Shown one piece after another: positions 42,518 to 53,730 of a DNA stretch of 53,977 bases. The DNA is from Gemmatimonadota bacterium (lineage in GTDB: Bacteria > Gemmatimonadota > Gemmatimonadetes > Longimicrobiales > Gaopeijiaceae), in the NCBI GenBank assembly GCA_022822325.1, contig JAJEBW010000046.1, forward strand, positions 1-53,977, written 5' to 3'. Each line of letters starts with the position of its first letter. The first letter of the stretch is position 1. A program made the translations under genes and the position numbers. The notes under the pieces were generated by a model. The model ran no database searches. It had not been told where the DNA came from and saw only the letters and a list, made by a program, of their open reading frames with translations.

Positions 42518-43788
42518 CCTCCCGCCACCGCCCCCAGCAGCTCCCCCCCCACCGCCTCCAACTGCCACTCCCGCACATCGGCGATCGCCGCGAGCTCCTC
42601 CACCGTTGCGGGCGCGGCCGCGGCCACCCGTTGCAGCAACTGGTTCGCCATCACGCGCCCCCGCTCCATTCCCAGCCGCCCGGCCGCCCGGTTCCTCGCC
42701 GCCTTCAACCGCTCGAAGGCGGCCACCTCCTCGGGACCCGGCCGCGGTCGCCGCCGCTCCGGCCTCGGCCACGACGAGAGTCGCGCCGCCGGGAGCCGCG
42801 CCACCTCGGCCAGCGCATCGAGCAGCGCCCGTGCCCGCCTGCGCGGCATCCGCTTCGGGAATCCGGGAACGGCGGCCAGCGCGGGCAGGCTCCCGGGCCG
42901 GGCCGCCACCACCCCGAGCAGCGCGGCGTCGCTGGCCACCCGGAAGGGCGCCCGGTCCATCTCCCGGGCCACCCGGTCGCGCCAGGCGATCGCCGCCCGC
43001 AGCGCGGTGAGCGAGCGGTTGTCCAGGTGGCGGGCCCGGCGAATGCGCGTCACCGGATCGGGAGCCGGGGCATCGGCGCCGTCGGTCGCCGACTCGGCGA
43101 GGATCCGGCACTCCTCGCGGGCCCAGTGCAGCCGTCCCCGCGCGCGAAGTTCGTCCTCCATGTCGGCGAGCAGGGCGTGCAGGTGCCGGGTGTCGCTGGC
43201 GGCGTAGTCGATCATGGCCCGCGGGAGCGGTCGCCGCGCCCAGTCGGCGCGCTGAAACTTCTTCGATACCCGAATCCCCAACTTCCGCTCCAGGAGCGCC
43301 TGGAGTCCCACCTCGGGCTCGCCCAGGAATCCCGCCGCGACCTGGGTGTCGGCCAGGGCGGCGACCCGAATTCCCAGATCGCGCGCCAGCAGCCGAAGAT
43401 CGTAGGCCGCGCCATGCATCAGGATCGGCCGTTCGGGATCCTCGAGCGGCGCGCGCAGGAGCGGCGCGGGGTCGAAGGCCAGAGGGTCCAGCACGAAGGT
43501 CTCCGCTTCGGTGGACAACTGGATCAGGCAGATCCGGTCCGAGTAGCGGTGGAAGCCGGCCGCCTCGCAGTCCAGCGCGATCCAGCCCGCCGCGGCCAGC
43601 GCGCGCTCCGCCCCGGCGGCGCCGTCCTTCCCGTCGATGTAGCGAATGCCGCCCTCCTTCCCCCCGCCCCCCGTCCCCCCGCCGCCGCGGTTCGCGTCCC
43701 GGCGGCCGCGCCCTCTCTTCCCCAGCGCCCCCTCCATCCGTCCCTTCCCCCTGCCCATTCTTCCCTTGCTACCCGCCTTGTCGCCCAT
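42511..43788 (-). CDS. rnd: Ribonuclease D
   Basis: The protein has 425 residues. A basic Gly-rich leader (1-46) is followed by the DEDDy 3'-5' exonuclease domain: Exo I ALDCEAAGF, Exo II LMHGAAYDLRLL, Exo III YAASDTRHLHAL. One or two HRDC-like helical domains follow (about 230-310 and 340-420), containing NRSLTALRAAIAWRD and ATVEELAAIADVREW. RNase D trims 3' ends of tRNA and other stable RNA. ATG 43788 has GGGAG upstream; ATGs further in (43758) are possible since the leader is poorly conserved. The leader coding strand has long G-runs with quadruplex potential. Confidence 0.9.
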   Translation of the reverse strand: MGDKAGSKGRMGRGKGRMEGALGKRGRGRRDANRGGGGTGGGGKEGGIRYIDGKDGAAGAERALAAAGWIALDCEAAGFHRYSDRICLIQLSTEAETFVLDPLAFDPAPLLRAPLEDPERPILMHGAAYDLRLLARDLGIRVAALADTQVAAGFLGEPEVGLQALLERKLGIRVSKKFQRADWARRPLPRAMIDYAASDTRHLHALLADMEDELRARGRLHWAREECRILAESATDGADAPAPDPVTRIRRARHLDNRSLTALRAAIAWRDRVAREMDRAPFRVASDAALLGVVAARPGSLPALAAVPGFPKRMPRRRARALLDALAEVARLPAARLSSWPRPERRRPRPGPEEVAAFERLKAARNRAAGRLGMERGRVMANQLLQRVAAAAPATVEELAAIADVREWQLEAVGGELLGAVAGGS

Positions 43789-44001
43789 TCCGTCTCCCGG
43801 TTGCAGTCGTCATCGTCCGTCGCAGGGTCCGTCGCCGCCCGATGCGGTGTAGTCGAACCGTTGCAGCGCGGGGTACCTTCCCCTTTTCCAACCGATTGCC
43901 CATGATCCACCCACCCTCCTCCGCTCGCCGGAATTCCATGCGCCCGGAGGCCCGCCGCCGCCCTCCGGAAGACGACCGGCCCCAATGATCAGGATCATCC
44001 A

Positions 44002-45420
44002 ATGATCAGGACCAAGGTCATCGCCACCCTCGGACCGGCAAGCGCAAAGCCCGAGGTCATGCTCGATCTGGTTCGCGCCGGCGTCGATGTGGCCCGCATC
44101 AACATGTCCCACGGCACCCACGACTTCCACGAGAAGTCGATCCGGCTGGTGCGCGAGGCCGCCGCCTCGATCGGGCGTCCCGTCGCGGTGCTCGTCGATC
44201 TCCAGGGTCCCAAGATACGCATAGGGCGCCTCCACGAACCGGTTCGGCTGCGCGACGGCGATCTCGTCGCCATTGCTCCGGAGGGTCTTCACGCTCCCGG
44301 CGAGCTGCCCACCACCTACACGCCGCTGGCCCGGGAGGTCTCGCCCGGCACCCACATTCTCCTCGACGACGGGCTGATCGAGCTGGTCTGCGTCGCGTCG
44401 GAGGGGGGAAGGGCGCGCTTCGAGGTCGTCCGCGGCGGAGTGCTCCATTCGCGCAAGGGAATCAACCTGCCGGGAGTCGATCTCAACACGCCGGCGATCA
44501 CGCGCAAGGATCTGGCCGACCTGGAGTTCGCCTACGACATGGAGGCGGAATACGTGGGACTCTCCTTCGTGCAGCGGGTCGAGGACGTAAAGATCCTGAA
44601 GGCCCACATGAAGGGAAGGGCCTGGCTGGTCGCGAAGATCGAGCGGGCCAGCGCGGTCGAGGAGCTGGATGGAATCCTCAGGTACAGCGACGCGGTGATG
44701 GTGGCGCGCGGCGACCTCGGGGTGGAGCTGCCCTTCGCCTCGGTGCCGCTGGTGCAGAAGCGGATCATTCAGTCGGCCAACGGCTACGGCTGTCCGGTCA
44801 TCACCGCCACCCAGATGCTGGAATCGATGACCGCCTATCCCACTCCCACCCGGGCCGAGACCTCCGATGTGGCGAATGCGATCCTCGACGGAACCGACGC
44901 GGTCATGCTTTCGGGCGAGACGGCGGTGGGGAAGCACCCGGCGCGCACCGTCGAGGTGATGGTGCGGATCGCTGCCGAGATCGAGGGGAGCGGGGTGCTG
45001 GCGGGCGGGCCGCACTATCTGCGCCAGATGGGTCCGGTGCAGCGGCGCGGCGCCTCGTTGCGCGAACATGCGGTGGCGGACTCCTCGGTGCGTTCGGCCC
45101 GCGATCTGGGCGCCCCCGCGATCCTCGTCATTACCCGCAGCGGCTTCTCGGCCCGGCTGGTGGCGTCGTACCGCCCCGTCACCCCTATCTTTTCCGTCTG
45201 CACCGAAGCCCGCGTCCATCGCCAGCTCAGCGGCGTCTGGGGTGTGCGGCCCGTCCTGGCCGAGCACGGCGAAATCACCTACGAGGCGCTCACCGAGCTG
45301 GGGAAGCGGATCGTGCGCGAGTCGGGGCGCGGCAAGGCCGGGGATCCGGTCGTGGTAACTTCAGGAATGCCCTTCCACCGGCGGGGTTCGACCAACACCA
45401 TGCGGGTCGAGCGTCTGTAG
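44002..45420 (+). CDS. pyk: Pyruvate kinase
   Basis: The protein has 472 residues. Conserved motifs: [37 protein letters not shown], the catalytic Lys in [29 protein letters not shown] and [12 protein letters not shown]. It makes pyruvate and ATP from phosphoenolpyruvate and ADP, the last step of glycolysis. The palindrome ATGATC-AG-GATCAT (43985-43998) and a repeat of AATGATCAGG occur just before the start; the chosen ATG puts [13 protein letters not shown] directly at the N-terminus, as usual. Confidence 0.97.
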   Translation: MIRTKVIATLGPASAKPEVMLDLVRAGVDVARINMSHGTHDFHEKSIRLVREAAASIGRPVAVLVDLQGPKIRIGRLHEPVRLRDGDLVAIAPEGLHAPGELPTTYTPLAREVSPGTHILLDDGLIELVCVASEGGRARFEVVRGGVLHSRKGINLPGVDLNTPAITRKDLADLEFAYDMEAEYVGLSFVQRVEDVKILKAHMKGRAWLVAKIERASAVEELDGILRYSDAVMVARGDLGVELPFASVPLVQKRIIQSANGYGCPVITATQMLESMTAYPTPTRAETSDVANAILDGTDAVMLSGETAVGKHPARTVEVMVRIAAEIEGSGVLAGGPHYLRQMGPVQRRGASLREHAVADSSVRSARDLGAPAILVITRSGFSARLVASYRPVTPIFSVCTEARVHRQLSGVWGVRPVLAEHGEITYEALTELGKRIVRESGRGKAGDPVVVTSGMPFHRRGSTNTMRVERL

Positions 45421-45491
45421 CGGTTCGCGGACGACACCGAGCCCGCAGGCAGGCGGGTCGCGAGCGCTTCCGCACCGGGCGAGCGACGGGG

Positions 45492-46322
45492 ATGGGCGAC
45501 AGGCGCGGGCGATTGCCTGCAAGACCAAGGCGGGAGCGGGATTTGCGGCTGACCTTTCTGGGCACCGGGACCTCGGTCGGGGTTCCGGTCATCGGATGCG
45601 ATTGCGAGAACTGCGCCTCCACCGATCCACGCGACCACCGCACCCGCCACGGCGCGCTGATCGGCCTCGACGGCGGCAATCTCCTCATCGACACTCCCCC
45701 GGAGCTCCGTCTTCAGCTTCTGGCCGCGAGGATCTCCCGGGTGGACGCCGTCTGGTACACCCATCTGCACGCCGATCACGTCCATGGCATCGACGACGTG
45801 CGCATCTTCACCGACCGGGGCAGAACCTCGCTGCCCGCCTTCGTTCCGGACGAGATGGCCACCGAGATGACCCGCCGCTTCCCCTACATCTTCGACGACG
45901 AGCTGCGCCGCCAACGCAAGAGGAACCGGCCCCGGCTCACCCTCGAACCGTACCGCGCCGGCGTTCCGCGCACCATCCTGGGCGAAACCGTCGTCCCCTT
46001 TCGCGTGCCCCACGGTCCCGTCCACGCCTTCGGTTTCCGCATCGGCCCCCTGGGTTACGTCACCGATGCCGCGGAGCTTCCCGCCGAAGCGCGCCAAATC
46101 CTTGCCGGAGTGGAAGTTCTGGTCCTCAACGCGCTCTGGTGGGGCGATCCTCATCCCAGCCACTTCACCATTGAGGAAGCCGTGGAGGCCGCCCTCGAAA
46201 TCGGTCCCCGCCGCACCTTCCTCACGCATCTCACGCACCGCGTCCGCCACCGCGAACTTGCCGCGGCGCTTCCCGCCGGAATCGAGCCGGCCCACGACGG
46301 GCTGATGGTGGAGATCCCATGA
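45492..46322 (+). CDS. MBL-fold metallohydrolase, PhnP / RNase Z-like
   Basis: The protein has 276 residues. The zinc motif is [13 protein letters not shown] (HxHxDH), preceded by [17 protein letters not shown], the usual start of PhnP-like phosphodiesterases, and followed by the late FLTHLTH. Two zincs in the active site cleave a phosphodiester; substrates include cyclic ribose phosphates and others. ATG 45492 gives a 17-residue basic leader; a TTG at 45543 would start right before LRLTFLGTG. The stop overlaps the pgi start (ATGA). Confidence 0.85.
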   Translation: MGDRRGRLPARPRRERDLRLTFLGTGTSVGVPVIGCDCENCASTDPRDHRTRHGALIGLDGGNLLIDTPPELRLQLLAARISRVDAVWYTHLHADHVHGIDDVRIFTDRGRTSLPAFVPDEMATEMTRRFPYIFDDELRRQRKRNRPRLTLEPYRAGVPRTILGETVVPFRVPHGPVHAFGFRIGPLGYVTDAAELPAEARQILAGVEVLVLNALWWGDPHPSHFTIEEAVEAALEIGPRRTFLTHLTHRVRHRELAAALPAGIEPAHDGLMVEIP

Positions 46323-47803
46323 CCGGTGACCCGAAGGCGCGCGAATTCCCCGTGCGCATCGACTTTCGAAGCATGATGGGTGGGGAGGAGGGCGGCGGCA
46401 TCGAAGCGGCCCGATTCGGCCAAGCCGGGGCTCCCGCATCCACGCGGCCACCGGCGGATAACCGTCGGCCGCGGTCCCGTCGCGCATCGGCGCCGTCCGG
46501 CCCGGCTTCCCTCTCCGGCGAGCCCGACCGGCGCTTCCAGGACGCTCTCGCGGCCGTCCGGTCGCTGGCCCGGGACGAAACCGGCTTCCTCGCGCTGCCC
46601 GGCGACCGCGCGCTGGCCGCCCGGACCCGGACGCTGGCCGATTCCCTCGCCCCGCGCGGCTTCACCGATCTCGTCGTGGTCGGCATCGGCGGCTCCGCAC
46701 TGGGCGCGGCGGCGCTGCACGGCGCCCTGGCCGGTCCCCCGGACGGCCACCCCGCGCTCCACATCCTCGACAACCCCGACCCCGATTCGGTCGCTCCCCT
46801 CCTCGACCGGCTGGACTACTCCCGCACCCTCTTCAACGTCGTCTCCAAGTCGGGCTCCACCGCCGAAACGCTGGCGCTCTTCGCCCTGGCGCGGAGCCGT
46901 CTGGCGCTCGCTCTCGGCGACCGGGCGGTTCGCCGCCACCTCGTCGTCACCACCGATCCCGAACGCGGCTTCCTGCGCGCCTTCGCCCGCGAGCACGATC
47001 TTCCGACCCTGCCGGTACCGCCCGGCACCGGCGGCCGCTTCTCGGCGCTGTCCCCGGTGGGGCTCTTCCCCGCGGCCATGACCGGAATCGACATCGAGGC
47101 GGTGCTGGCCGGCGCCCGCGCCGCCCTGGCCCGCTGCGCATCTCCCTCCCTGGCCGCCAATCCCGCGGGAATGCTGGCCACCCTTCTCCACCGCGCCGAC
47201 GCCGAGCTGGGGCTGGGCGTCCAGGTCTTCATGCCCTACGCCGACCGGCTGCGCGCGCTGGCGTACTGGTGGCAGCAGCTCTGGGCCGAATCGCTCGGCA
47301 AGGCGAAGAAGATCGACGGAAGCCCGGCCGGCGCCGGTCCCACTCCCCTCCCGGCCTTCGGCGCGGCCGACCAGCACTCCCTCCTCCAGCTCTTCATGGA
47401 GGGTCCCCGCGACAAGGTCGTGGTCTTCCTCCGCCGTCTGGGCCCGGAGCGCGACCTCGACATTCCCCCGCTCCCGTCGCGCCACCCCGCCGCCCCGGAC
47501 TGGCTCGCGAAGGCCTCCCTCTACCAGCTCCTGGACCGGGAACAGCTCGCCACCGCGGAGGCGCTGCGGCGCGCGGGACGACCCAACCTCGCCATCACCC
47601 TGAACCGGATCGACCCCTTCGCGGTCGGCGCCCTCGTCATGCTCCTTCAGTTGGCGGCAGTCCATGCGGGGGCGCTCTACGGCGTCGATCCCCTGGATCA
47701 GCCCGGGGTCGAGCTCGGCAAGCGGATTCTGGGCGGACTCCTGGAACGGCCCGGCTTCGGCCCCGTCGTCCTTCCTCCCGGCGATTCCCGGTGGCAGCTC
47801 TGA
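46319..47803 (+). CDS. pgi: Glucose-6-phosphate isomerase
   Basis: The protein has 494 residues. SIS-domain motifs [29 protein letters not shown] and [14 protein letters not shown] mark PGI, with [16 protein letters not shown] in between. It interconverts glucose-6-phosphate and fructose-6-phosphate in glycolysis and gluconeogenesis. The first 65 residues are a variable Arg/Ala/Pro-rich leader not needed for the fold; a later start is possible. Its ATG overlaps the MBL gene's stop. Confidence 0.95.
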   Translation: MTGDPKAREFPVRIDFRSMMGGEEGGGIEAARFGQAGAPASTRPPADNRRPRSRRASAPSGPASLSGEPDRRFQDALAAVRSLARDETGFLALPGDRALAARTRTLADSLAPRGFTDLVVVGIGGSALGAAALHGALAGPPDGHPALHILDNPDPDSVAPLLDRLDYSRTLFNVVSKSGSTAETLALFALARSRLALALGDRAVRRHLVVTTDPERGFLRAFAREHDLPTLPVPPGTGGRFSALSPVGLFPAAMTGIDIEAVLAGARAALARCASPSLAANPAGMLATLLHRADAELGLGVQVFMPYADRLRALAYWWQQLWAESLGKAKKIDGSPAGAGPTPLPAFGAADQHSLLQLFMEGPRDKVVVFLRRLGPERDLDIPPLPSRHPAAPDWLAKASLYQLLDREQLATAEALRRAGRPNLAITLNRIDPFAVGALVMLLQLAAVHAGALYGVDPLDQPGVELGKRILGGLLERPGFGPVVLPPGDSRWQL

Positions 47804-47834
47804 AGAGCGGTTCGTCCCCGTTGTCGGCGCGGCG

Positions 47835-47863
47835 TTGTTGGCGCGGGAAATGTGGACTAGCTT
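47835..47863 (+). promoter_or_regulatory. Possible promoter of the ytxH-tal pair
   Basis: TTGTTG (47835-47840), a 17-bp spacer and TAGCTT (47858-47863) lie in the 138-bp gap after pgi. The -10 match is weak. Confidence 0.3.
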
Positions 47864-47941
47864 GACTGTCGCACCGCCGCGAATCCGGCCCTGGCCCAGT
47901 GCGGTCGCGGCGAATCCCGCGCGTACCCCCGAGGCGCCATC

Positions 47942-48310
47942 ATGAGCGAATCCGAAGACCGAACCCCCGACGTCGTGGACCGCGATCACCGCGCCGAGGT
48001 GGGCGCCTTCCTCCTGGGCGCGCTGGTGGGGGCCGGGATCGCGCTGCTCTTCGCCCCCCGCAGCGGCAAGGAGACCCAGGAGGCGATCCGGGAAGGAGCG
48101 GGCCGCCTCCGGGAGCTGACCGGCGACCGGGTGCGCGATCTGCGGAGCGACCTGGGCTCGCGCATGGAGTCGGCGAAGGGCGCGCTTGGCCGCGGGCGGG
48201 AGCGGGTGGCCGAGGCGCGGGCCGATCTCGAGGAGAGGCTGGCGCGCTCGAAGGCCGCCTACCGCACGGCGCTTGAAGACGAATCCACCACGGGAGCGGG
48301 CGAATCGTGA
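47942..48310 (+). CDS. YtxH-domain small membrane protein
   Basis: A protein of 122 residues. One hydrophobic segment, GAFLLGALVGAGIALLFAP (residues 21-39), with the YtxH signature LLFAPRSGKETQE just after it, followed by an amphipathic helix rich in Arg/Glu (residues 50-110) that may form a coiled coil. The family is common in many bacteria and its role, perhaps in stress or membrane association, is unclear. Its stop overlaps the GTG start of transaldolase. Confidence 0.85.
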   Translation: MSESEDRTPDVVDRDHRAEVGAFLLGALVGAGIALLFAPRSGKETQEAIREGAGRLRELTGDRVRDLRSDLGSRMESAKGALGRGRERVAEARADLEERLARSKAAYRTALEDESTTGAGES

Positions 48311-48987
48311 AGATCTACCTGGACACGGCCAATCTGGGCGAAATCCGCGAGGCGGCGCGCTGGGGCATCCTCAGCGGCGTGACGACCAACCCGAGCCTCA
48401 TGGCGCGCGAGACGGGCGCCGGATTCGAGGAGACGATTCGCACCATCTGCGGGCTGGTCGACGGACCGATCAGCGCCGAGACCGTCTCGGAGGACGCCGA
48501 CGGGATGGTCGCCGAGGGACGGGCCTTCGCCGCCTGGCACCGCAATGTGATCGTCAAGGTGCCGAGCACGACCGAGGGGCTAGAGGCGGTGGCGCGGCTC
48601 GGAGAGCGGGGCATCCGCTGCAATGTGACCCTCGTCTTCAATGCCAACCAGGCGCTCATGGCGGCGCTGGCGGGGGCGTTCGTCGTTTCGCCCTTTGTGG
48701 GCCGCGTGGACGACATGTCGGTCGACGGCATGGAGCTGATTCGCGAGATCGCGGCGATCTTCGAGCTGGATCCCGACATCCGCACCCAGATCCTGGCCGC
48801 GTCGATCCGGCACCCGCGCCACATCGCCGAATCCGCGCTCGCGGGCGCGCACATCGCCACCTGTCCCTACAAGGTTCTCCTGAAGTGCATGCAGCACCCC
48901 CTTACCGACCGCGGCCAGCGGAGCTTCCTGGAGGATTGGCGGAAGCGCGAGGCGGAGATGGCCCTGCCGGCGGCGGTGGACGACTGA
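48307..48987 (+). CDS. tal: Transaldolase / fructose-6-phosphate aldolase-type
   Basis: The protein has 226 residues, starting with GTG 48307 (GTGA overlap). The short form of the family is clear: MKIYLDTANLGEIREA, GVTTNPSLM, the Schiff-base Lys in VIVKVPSTTEGL, CNVTLVFNANQAL and SPFVGRVDDM, then TCPYKVLLKC. It transfers a dihydroxyacetone unit in the pentose phosphate pathway, or cleaves fructose-6-phosphate in FSA-like members; the two are hard to tell apart by eye. With pyk and pgi nearby, the area is rich in central carbon genes. Confidence 0.93.
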   Translation: MKIYLDTANLGEIREAARWGILSGVTTNPSLMARETGAGFEETIRTICGLVDGPISAETVSEDADGMVAEGRAFAAWHRNVIVKVPSTTEGLEAVARLGERGIRCNVTLVFNANQALMAALAGAFVVSPFVGRVDDMSVDGMELIREIAAIFELDPDIRTQILAASIRHPRHIAESALAGAHIATCPYKVLLKCMQHPLTDRGQRSFLEDWRKREAEMALPAAVDD

Positions 48988-49042
48988 GGCGGGATCGCCT
49001 TCGGCGGCCGGGCCTCGTTGCGGCCGGGAGGATGGCGACGCC

Positions 49043-49516
49043 ATGAGCGGATCCACCGCTGGCGCCGGCCGTCGCGTCGTCGTGCGCAACCGCAAGGCCC
49101 GCCACGACTACGAGGTGCTGGACAGTTGGGAAGCCGGACTGGTTCTCGTCGGCACCGAGGTCAAGTCGATTCGGGCCGGCAAGGTCTCCTTCCAGGATGC
49201 CTACGCCCGCGCCCAAAACGGCGAGCTCTGGCTGCACAACGTCCATATCGCACCCTACGCACCCGCCAATCGCTGGAACCACGACGAGACCCGCCCGCGC
49301 AAGCTTCTCCTGCACCGCGAGCAGATCCGCCGCATCGTGAGCCGCGCCGAGGAGAAGGGGCTGGCGCTGATTCCTCTGGAGATGTACTTCCGCAAGGGCC
49401 GGGTCCGGATTGCCCTGGCGATCTGCCGGGGGAAGAAGCGGCGGGACCGCCGCGAGGATCTGAAGCGGCGCACCATGCAGCGCGAGGCGGAGCGTGCGAT
49501 GGGGAAACGGTGGTGA
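49043..49516 (+). CDS. smpB: SsrA-binding protein SmpB
   Basis: The protein has 157 residues. It matches SmpB: VVRNRKARHDYEVLDSWEAG, then LVGTEVKSIRAGKVSFQDAY, LHNVHIAPYAPANRWNHD and RPRKLLLHREQI, plus a basic tail KKRRDRREDLKRR. SmpB loads tmRNA onto stalled ribosomes. ATG 49043 has GGGAGGATGG about 10 bases upstream. The pyrD start overlaps its last codons. No tmRNA gene was found nearby. Confidence 0.97.
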   Translation: MSGSTAGAGRRVVVRNRKARHDYEVLDSWEAGLVLVGTEVKSIRAGKVSFQDAYARAQNGELWLHNVHIAPYAPANRWNHDETRPRKLLLHREQIRRIVSRAEEKGLALIPLEMYFRKGRVRIALAICRGKKRRDRREDLKRRTMQREAERAMGKRW

Positions 49517-50478
49517 CTGCGGCGGGGACCGCGCGGACTCGGGGGACCGGTGCGGTGGACGGCCGGGCGAGCTCCCGGGGAAGGGGAAGCGAAGCGGGTG
49601 CCGCCCGGCTCTTTGGCGCGACCTTTCGCCACCGGGTTCTGGCCGCCGCCGGAAGCTGCGGTTTCGGCGAACCGCTCGTGGAGGCGATGGCGCCGGAGGA
49701 GATCGGCGGGCTGGTCACGAAATCGGTTACGGCGCGGCCCCGGTGGGGGAATCCGGCGCCCCGCGTGGCCGAGTTTCCGGGTGGAATGTTGAACTCGGTG
49801 GGGCTCGCGAATCCCGGGTGGGAGGCGGTCCGCGACGAGAAGCTGCCCTGGATGCGCCGCCGTCTCGGGGGACTTCCGGTCTTCGTCTCGGTGGCCGGCG
49901 GGCGCGCGGAAGAGTACGTGGAGGTGGTGGTGGGGCTGGCGGGGGAAGGGGATTTCACCGGCTTCGAGCTCAACCTTTCCTGTCCCAACGACAGCCACCG
50001 TTCCGGCCGTCCCTTCTGCCTCGATCATCGCGCGCTGGCCGCGCTCCTCGACCGGGTTCGTCTCCAAACCCAACGCCCCCTTCTCGTCAAGCTCGCCCCG
50101 AACGATCCCGAGATCGCCCTCACGGCGAGGGTCGCGGTTGCGCACGGCGCCGACGGCATTACCGCGGTCAACACCATGCCCGGCTACCTCGCAGGCGACC
50201 GCGGCCCCCGTCTCGGTGCGGGGCGGGGCGGGGTGAGCGGGCCGTTGCTCCTCCCGGTCGGGTTGGCGGCGGTGCGGCAGATCGCCGATGCGGTGAAGGT
50301 TCCGGTCATCGGGGTCGGCGGAGTTCTCACCGCCGCCGATGCGCGGGCCTACCTCGCGGCGGGCGCGTCGCTGGTGCAGGTCGCGACCGGTTCGCTGGCC
50401 GATCCCCGTTGCGCCGCCCGCATCGCCCGCGACCTCGCCCTCCCCGCCGCCCCCCGAACCCCCGGCCCCGCGCAATGA
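49513..50478 (+). CDS. pyrD: Dihydroorotate dehydrogenase (class 1)
   Basis: About 321 residues from GTG 49513 (GTGs at 49510 and 49513 are both in frame; GTGA overlap with smpB). FMN-binding and catalytic motifs: GSCGFGEPL, TKSVTARPRWGNP, MLNSVGLANPG, GFELNLSCPN (active-site Cys), KLAPND, GITAVNTMPG, GRGGVSGPLLLP and GVGGVLTAADA. The Cys places it in class 1, probably 1B, which needs a PyrK partner not seen here. It oxidises dihydroorotate in pyrimidine synthesis. The first 35 residues are a Gly/Arg-rich leader. Confidence 0.93.
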   Translation: MTAAGTARTRGTGAVDGRASSRGRGSEAGAARLFGATFRHRVLAAAGSCGFGEPLVEAMAPEEIGGLVTKSVTARPRWGNPAPRVAEFPGGMLNSVGLANPGWEAVRDEKLPWMRRRLGGLPVFVSVAGGRAEEYVEVVVGLAGEGDFTGFELNLSCPNDSHRSGRPFCLDHRALAALLDRVRLQTQRPLLVKLAPNDPEIALTARVAVAHGADGITAVNTMPGYLAGDRGPRLGAGRGGVSGPLLLPVGLAAVRQIADAVKVPVIGVGGVLTAADARAYLAAGASLVQVATGSLADPRCAARIARDLALPAAPRTPGPAQ

Positions 50479-51212
50479 CCGCCCGGCCGGCGCGGCCGCC
50501 GCTCCGGGAAAGGGTCATCGTGGCGCTCGACCTGCCCTCGGCCCCCGCCGCCCTCGCCCTCGCCGACCGTCTCGGCCCGGCCTGCTCCTTCGTCAAGGTC
50601 GGCCTCGAGCTCTACACGGCCGCCGGCCCGGCGGTGGTGGCGGCGCTCCACGACCGCGGTCTGCGCGTCTTCCTCGATCTCAAGCTGCACGACATTCCCA
50701 ACACGGTGGCCCGGGCGGTGGCCCGCGCGGGCGATCTCGGCGTGCGTTTCCTCACGCTGCACGCGGCGGGCGGCCCCGCGATGCTCGCGGCGGCGGCCCA
50801 TGCGGCGCCGCCCTCGCTCTCGCTCCTCGGCGTCACCGTCCTGACCTCGCTGGCCCCCGCCGCCCTCGGAGAGGTCTTCGGGCGGGCGGTCGAGGATGTG
50901 GGCGCCGAGGCGGAGCGCTTCGCCGGCCAGGTCGGCGGGGCGGGGCTGGCGGGGGTGATCTGCGCGGCGACCGAGGCGGAGAGAATGCGCAGGCGGCTGG
51001 GTCCCGAGGCGCTCGTCGTCACTCCGGGCATTCGTTCGGCCGCCGATGCGCACCACGACCAACGCCGGGTCCGCACCGCCGCGGAGGCCTTTCTGGCGGG
51101 CGCCAGCCACATCGTCGTCGGTCGTCCGGTCACGGGCGCTCCCGATCCGCGCGGCGCCCTGGAGCGGATCGTCGCCGAAGCGGAGGCGGCGGTGGCCGGT
51201 CCGGCCGGATGA
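50475..51212 (+). CDS. pyrF: Orotidine 5'-phosphate decarboxylase
   Basis: The protein has 245 residues. Motifs: VIVALDLPSAPAAL, FVKVGLELYTAAGP, the catalytic FLDLKLHDIPNTV (Asp-Lys-Asp array), GVTVLTSL, VVTPGIR and VVGRPVTGAPDP. It makes UMP, the last step of the de novo pyrimidine pathway, right after pyrD. Its ATG overlaps the pyrD stop (ATGA). Overlaps from smpB to pyrF indicate one transcript. Confidence 0.97.
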   Translation: MTARPARPPLRERVIVALDLPSAPAALALADRLGPACSFVKVGLELYTAAGPAVVAALHDRGLRVFLDLKLHDIPNTVARAVARAGDLGVRFLTLHAAGGPAMLAAAAHAAPPSLSLLGVTVLTSLAPAALGEVFGRAVEDVGAEAERFAGQVGGAGLAGVICAATEAERMRRRLGPEALVVTPGIRSAADAHHDQRRVRTAAEAFLAGASHIVVGRPVTGAPDPRGALERIVAEAEAAVAGPAG

Positions 51213-51376
51213 AGCTCGTCACGACCGCTCTGGCGAGCCGGCGCGGCGGTCTTTCCCTCGGGAGCCGCGCGCGCCGGCGGACGGCAGCGCGGGGCGGGAA
51301 TGGACCGCGGTTGCCGACGGAAACCGGGCTGCGGCCTGGAGCGGCAAACCGGCCGCACCGGTTGCCAGGCTGGCCT

Positions 51377-51438
51377 CCGGCCCCTGCGCGGGCCGGCCCA
51401 TAAGGGACGCCGGGCGATGAAGGCGCGCGCGCAACCCC
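51377..51438 (+). repeat. Dispersed palindrome-plus-tail repeat, copy C
   Basis: It has the same ends as copies A and B, CCGGCCCCTGCGCGGGCCGG and GGCGCGCGCGCAACCCC. Its middle includes AAGGGACGCCGG, close to the core of the 72-bp tandem array. Its ATG reads MKARAQP. Confidence 0.75.
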
Positions 51439-51505
51439 TCTTTCTCCCGCTCTTCCCGATCCTCTCTCTGGTCCGGCGCCGATCACCGTCCGGGGCGAAG
51501 CGGGC

Positions 51506-51511
51506 TATATT
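51506..51511 (+). promoter_or_regulatory. -10 element of cysS, implying a leaderless message
   Basis: TATATT at 51506-51511 is a five-of-six -10 match and ends 9 bases before the cysS ATG. No ribosome site fits between. A -35 box is not evident. Confidence 0.45.
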
Positions 51512-51520
51512 TTTCGGGCC

Positions 51521-52987
<1,467 letters not shown>

Positions 52988-53135
52988 CCCCCCATTTGTC
53001 GCACCAGGAATGTTCCGCCACATTGGTCGGCTGGACGCGCGGATTCATGGAGGACCTCCGGCGCCGCTCGCGGCCCATGTGCTTCGGCGCCTCCGGGTAG
53101 GGCCCCACGACTTGCGGGTCGGGAACATCCACAAC

Positions 53136-53208
53136 GCTGACGTAGCTCAGTTGGTAGAGCAGCTGACTTGTAATCAGCAGGTCCGGGGTTCGAGTCCCCG
53201 CGTCAGCT
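53136..53208 (+). tRNA. tRNA-Thr (anticodon TGT)
   Basis: The acceptor stem GCTGACG pairs with CGTCAGC. The D arm is GCTCAGTTGGTAGAGC, the anticodon loop is CTTGTAA between GCTGA and TCAGC, and the T arm is CGGGGTTCGAGTCCCCG. CCA is not encoded. Confidence 0.95.
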
Positions 53209-53476
53209 TTGGGCTTCGCGCCCGCGCATCCGGTCGCCCGCGGCCCGTCGCCGCCACCCTGCCTGCCCGTCGTTTCCGCCGCGATCCGCTCGCTCGGCCG
53301 ACCGGGCCGGAGAATCGCGGTGGCTTGACGACCTGCCGCGAGGGCGCTTTCCTGCCGGGGGCCGGCTCTTCTCCTTCGCATGTTGACCCTTCCGTCGAAT
53401 TCCGCTACCATTCCATGCTCGTTTCCATCCGGAGCCACCGGCTCGTTGCCGGGGCGGCGGTGGGAGCGGTTTTTTT

Positions 53477-53559
53477 GGTGGGGTACCGAAGCGGCCAACC
53501 GGGGCAGACTGTAAATCTGCTGGCGAATGCCTACGGAGGTTCGAATCCTCCCCCCACCA
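53477..53559 (+). tRNA. tRNA-Tyr (anticodon GTA)
   Basis: The acceptor GGTGGGG pairs with CCCCACC. The anticodon loop is CTGTAAA between GCAGA and TCTGC, with the long variable arm typical of bacterial tRNA-Tyr, and the T arm is GGAGGTTCGAATCCTCC. Confidence 0.95.
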
Positions 53560-53588
53560 TGGGGGGCCGGGCGCCCTCTGGACAGCAC

Positions 53589-53662
53589 GCGGGAGTAGCT
53601 CAGTTGGCTAGAGCATCAGCCTTCCAAGCTGAGGGTCGCCGGTTCGAATCCGGTCTCCCGCT
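53589..53662 (+). tRNA. tRNA-Gly (anticodon TCC)
   Basis: The acceptor GCGGGAG pairs with CTCCCGC. The anticodon loop is CTTCCAA between TCAGC and GCTGA, and the T arm is GCCGGTTCGAATCCGGT. Confidence 0.95.
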
Positions 53663-53730
53663 CTGAAGCACGGAACACCGGAAACGGCGCTCCGGCGCGC
53701 GCGGACGGCATCCGCGAAAGACAGAGAGGT

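Larger units (their letters stand above)
51213..51520. other. 308-bp gap between pyrF and cysS
   Basis: No gene is supported. The gap holds copy C of the dispersed repeat and, at its end, the TATATT -10 of cysS. Confidence 0.5.

Noticed and set aside
53470..53476. Terminator from the seven T residues before tRNA-Tyr
   Set aside because: No stable stem directly precedes the T-run and it lies inside a conserved tRNA cluster that should be co-transcribed.
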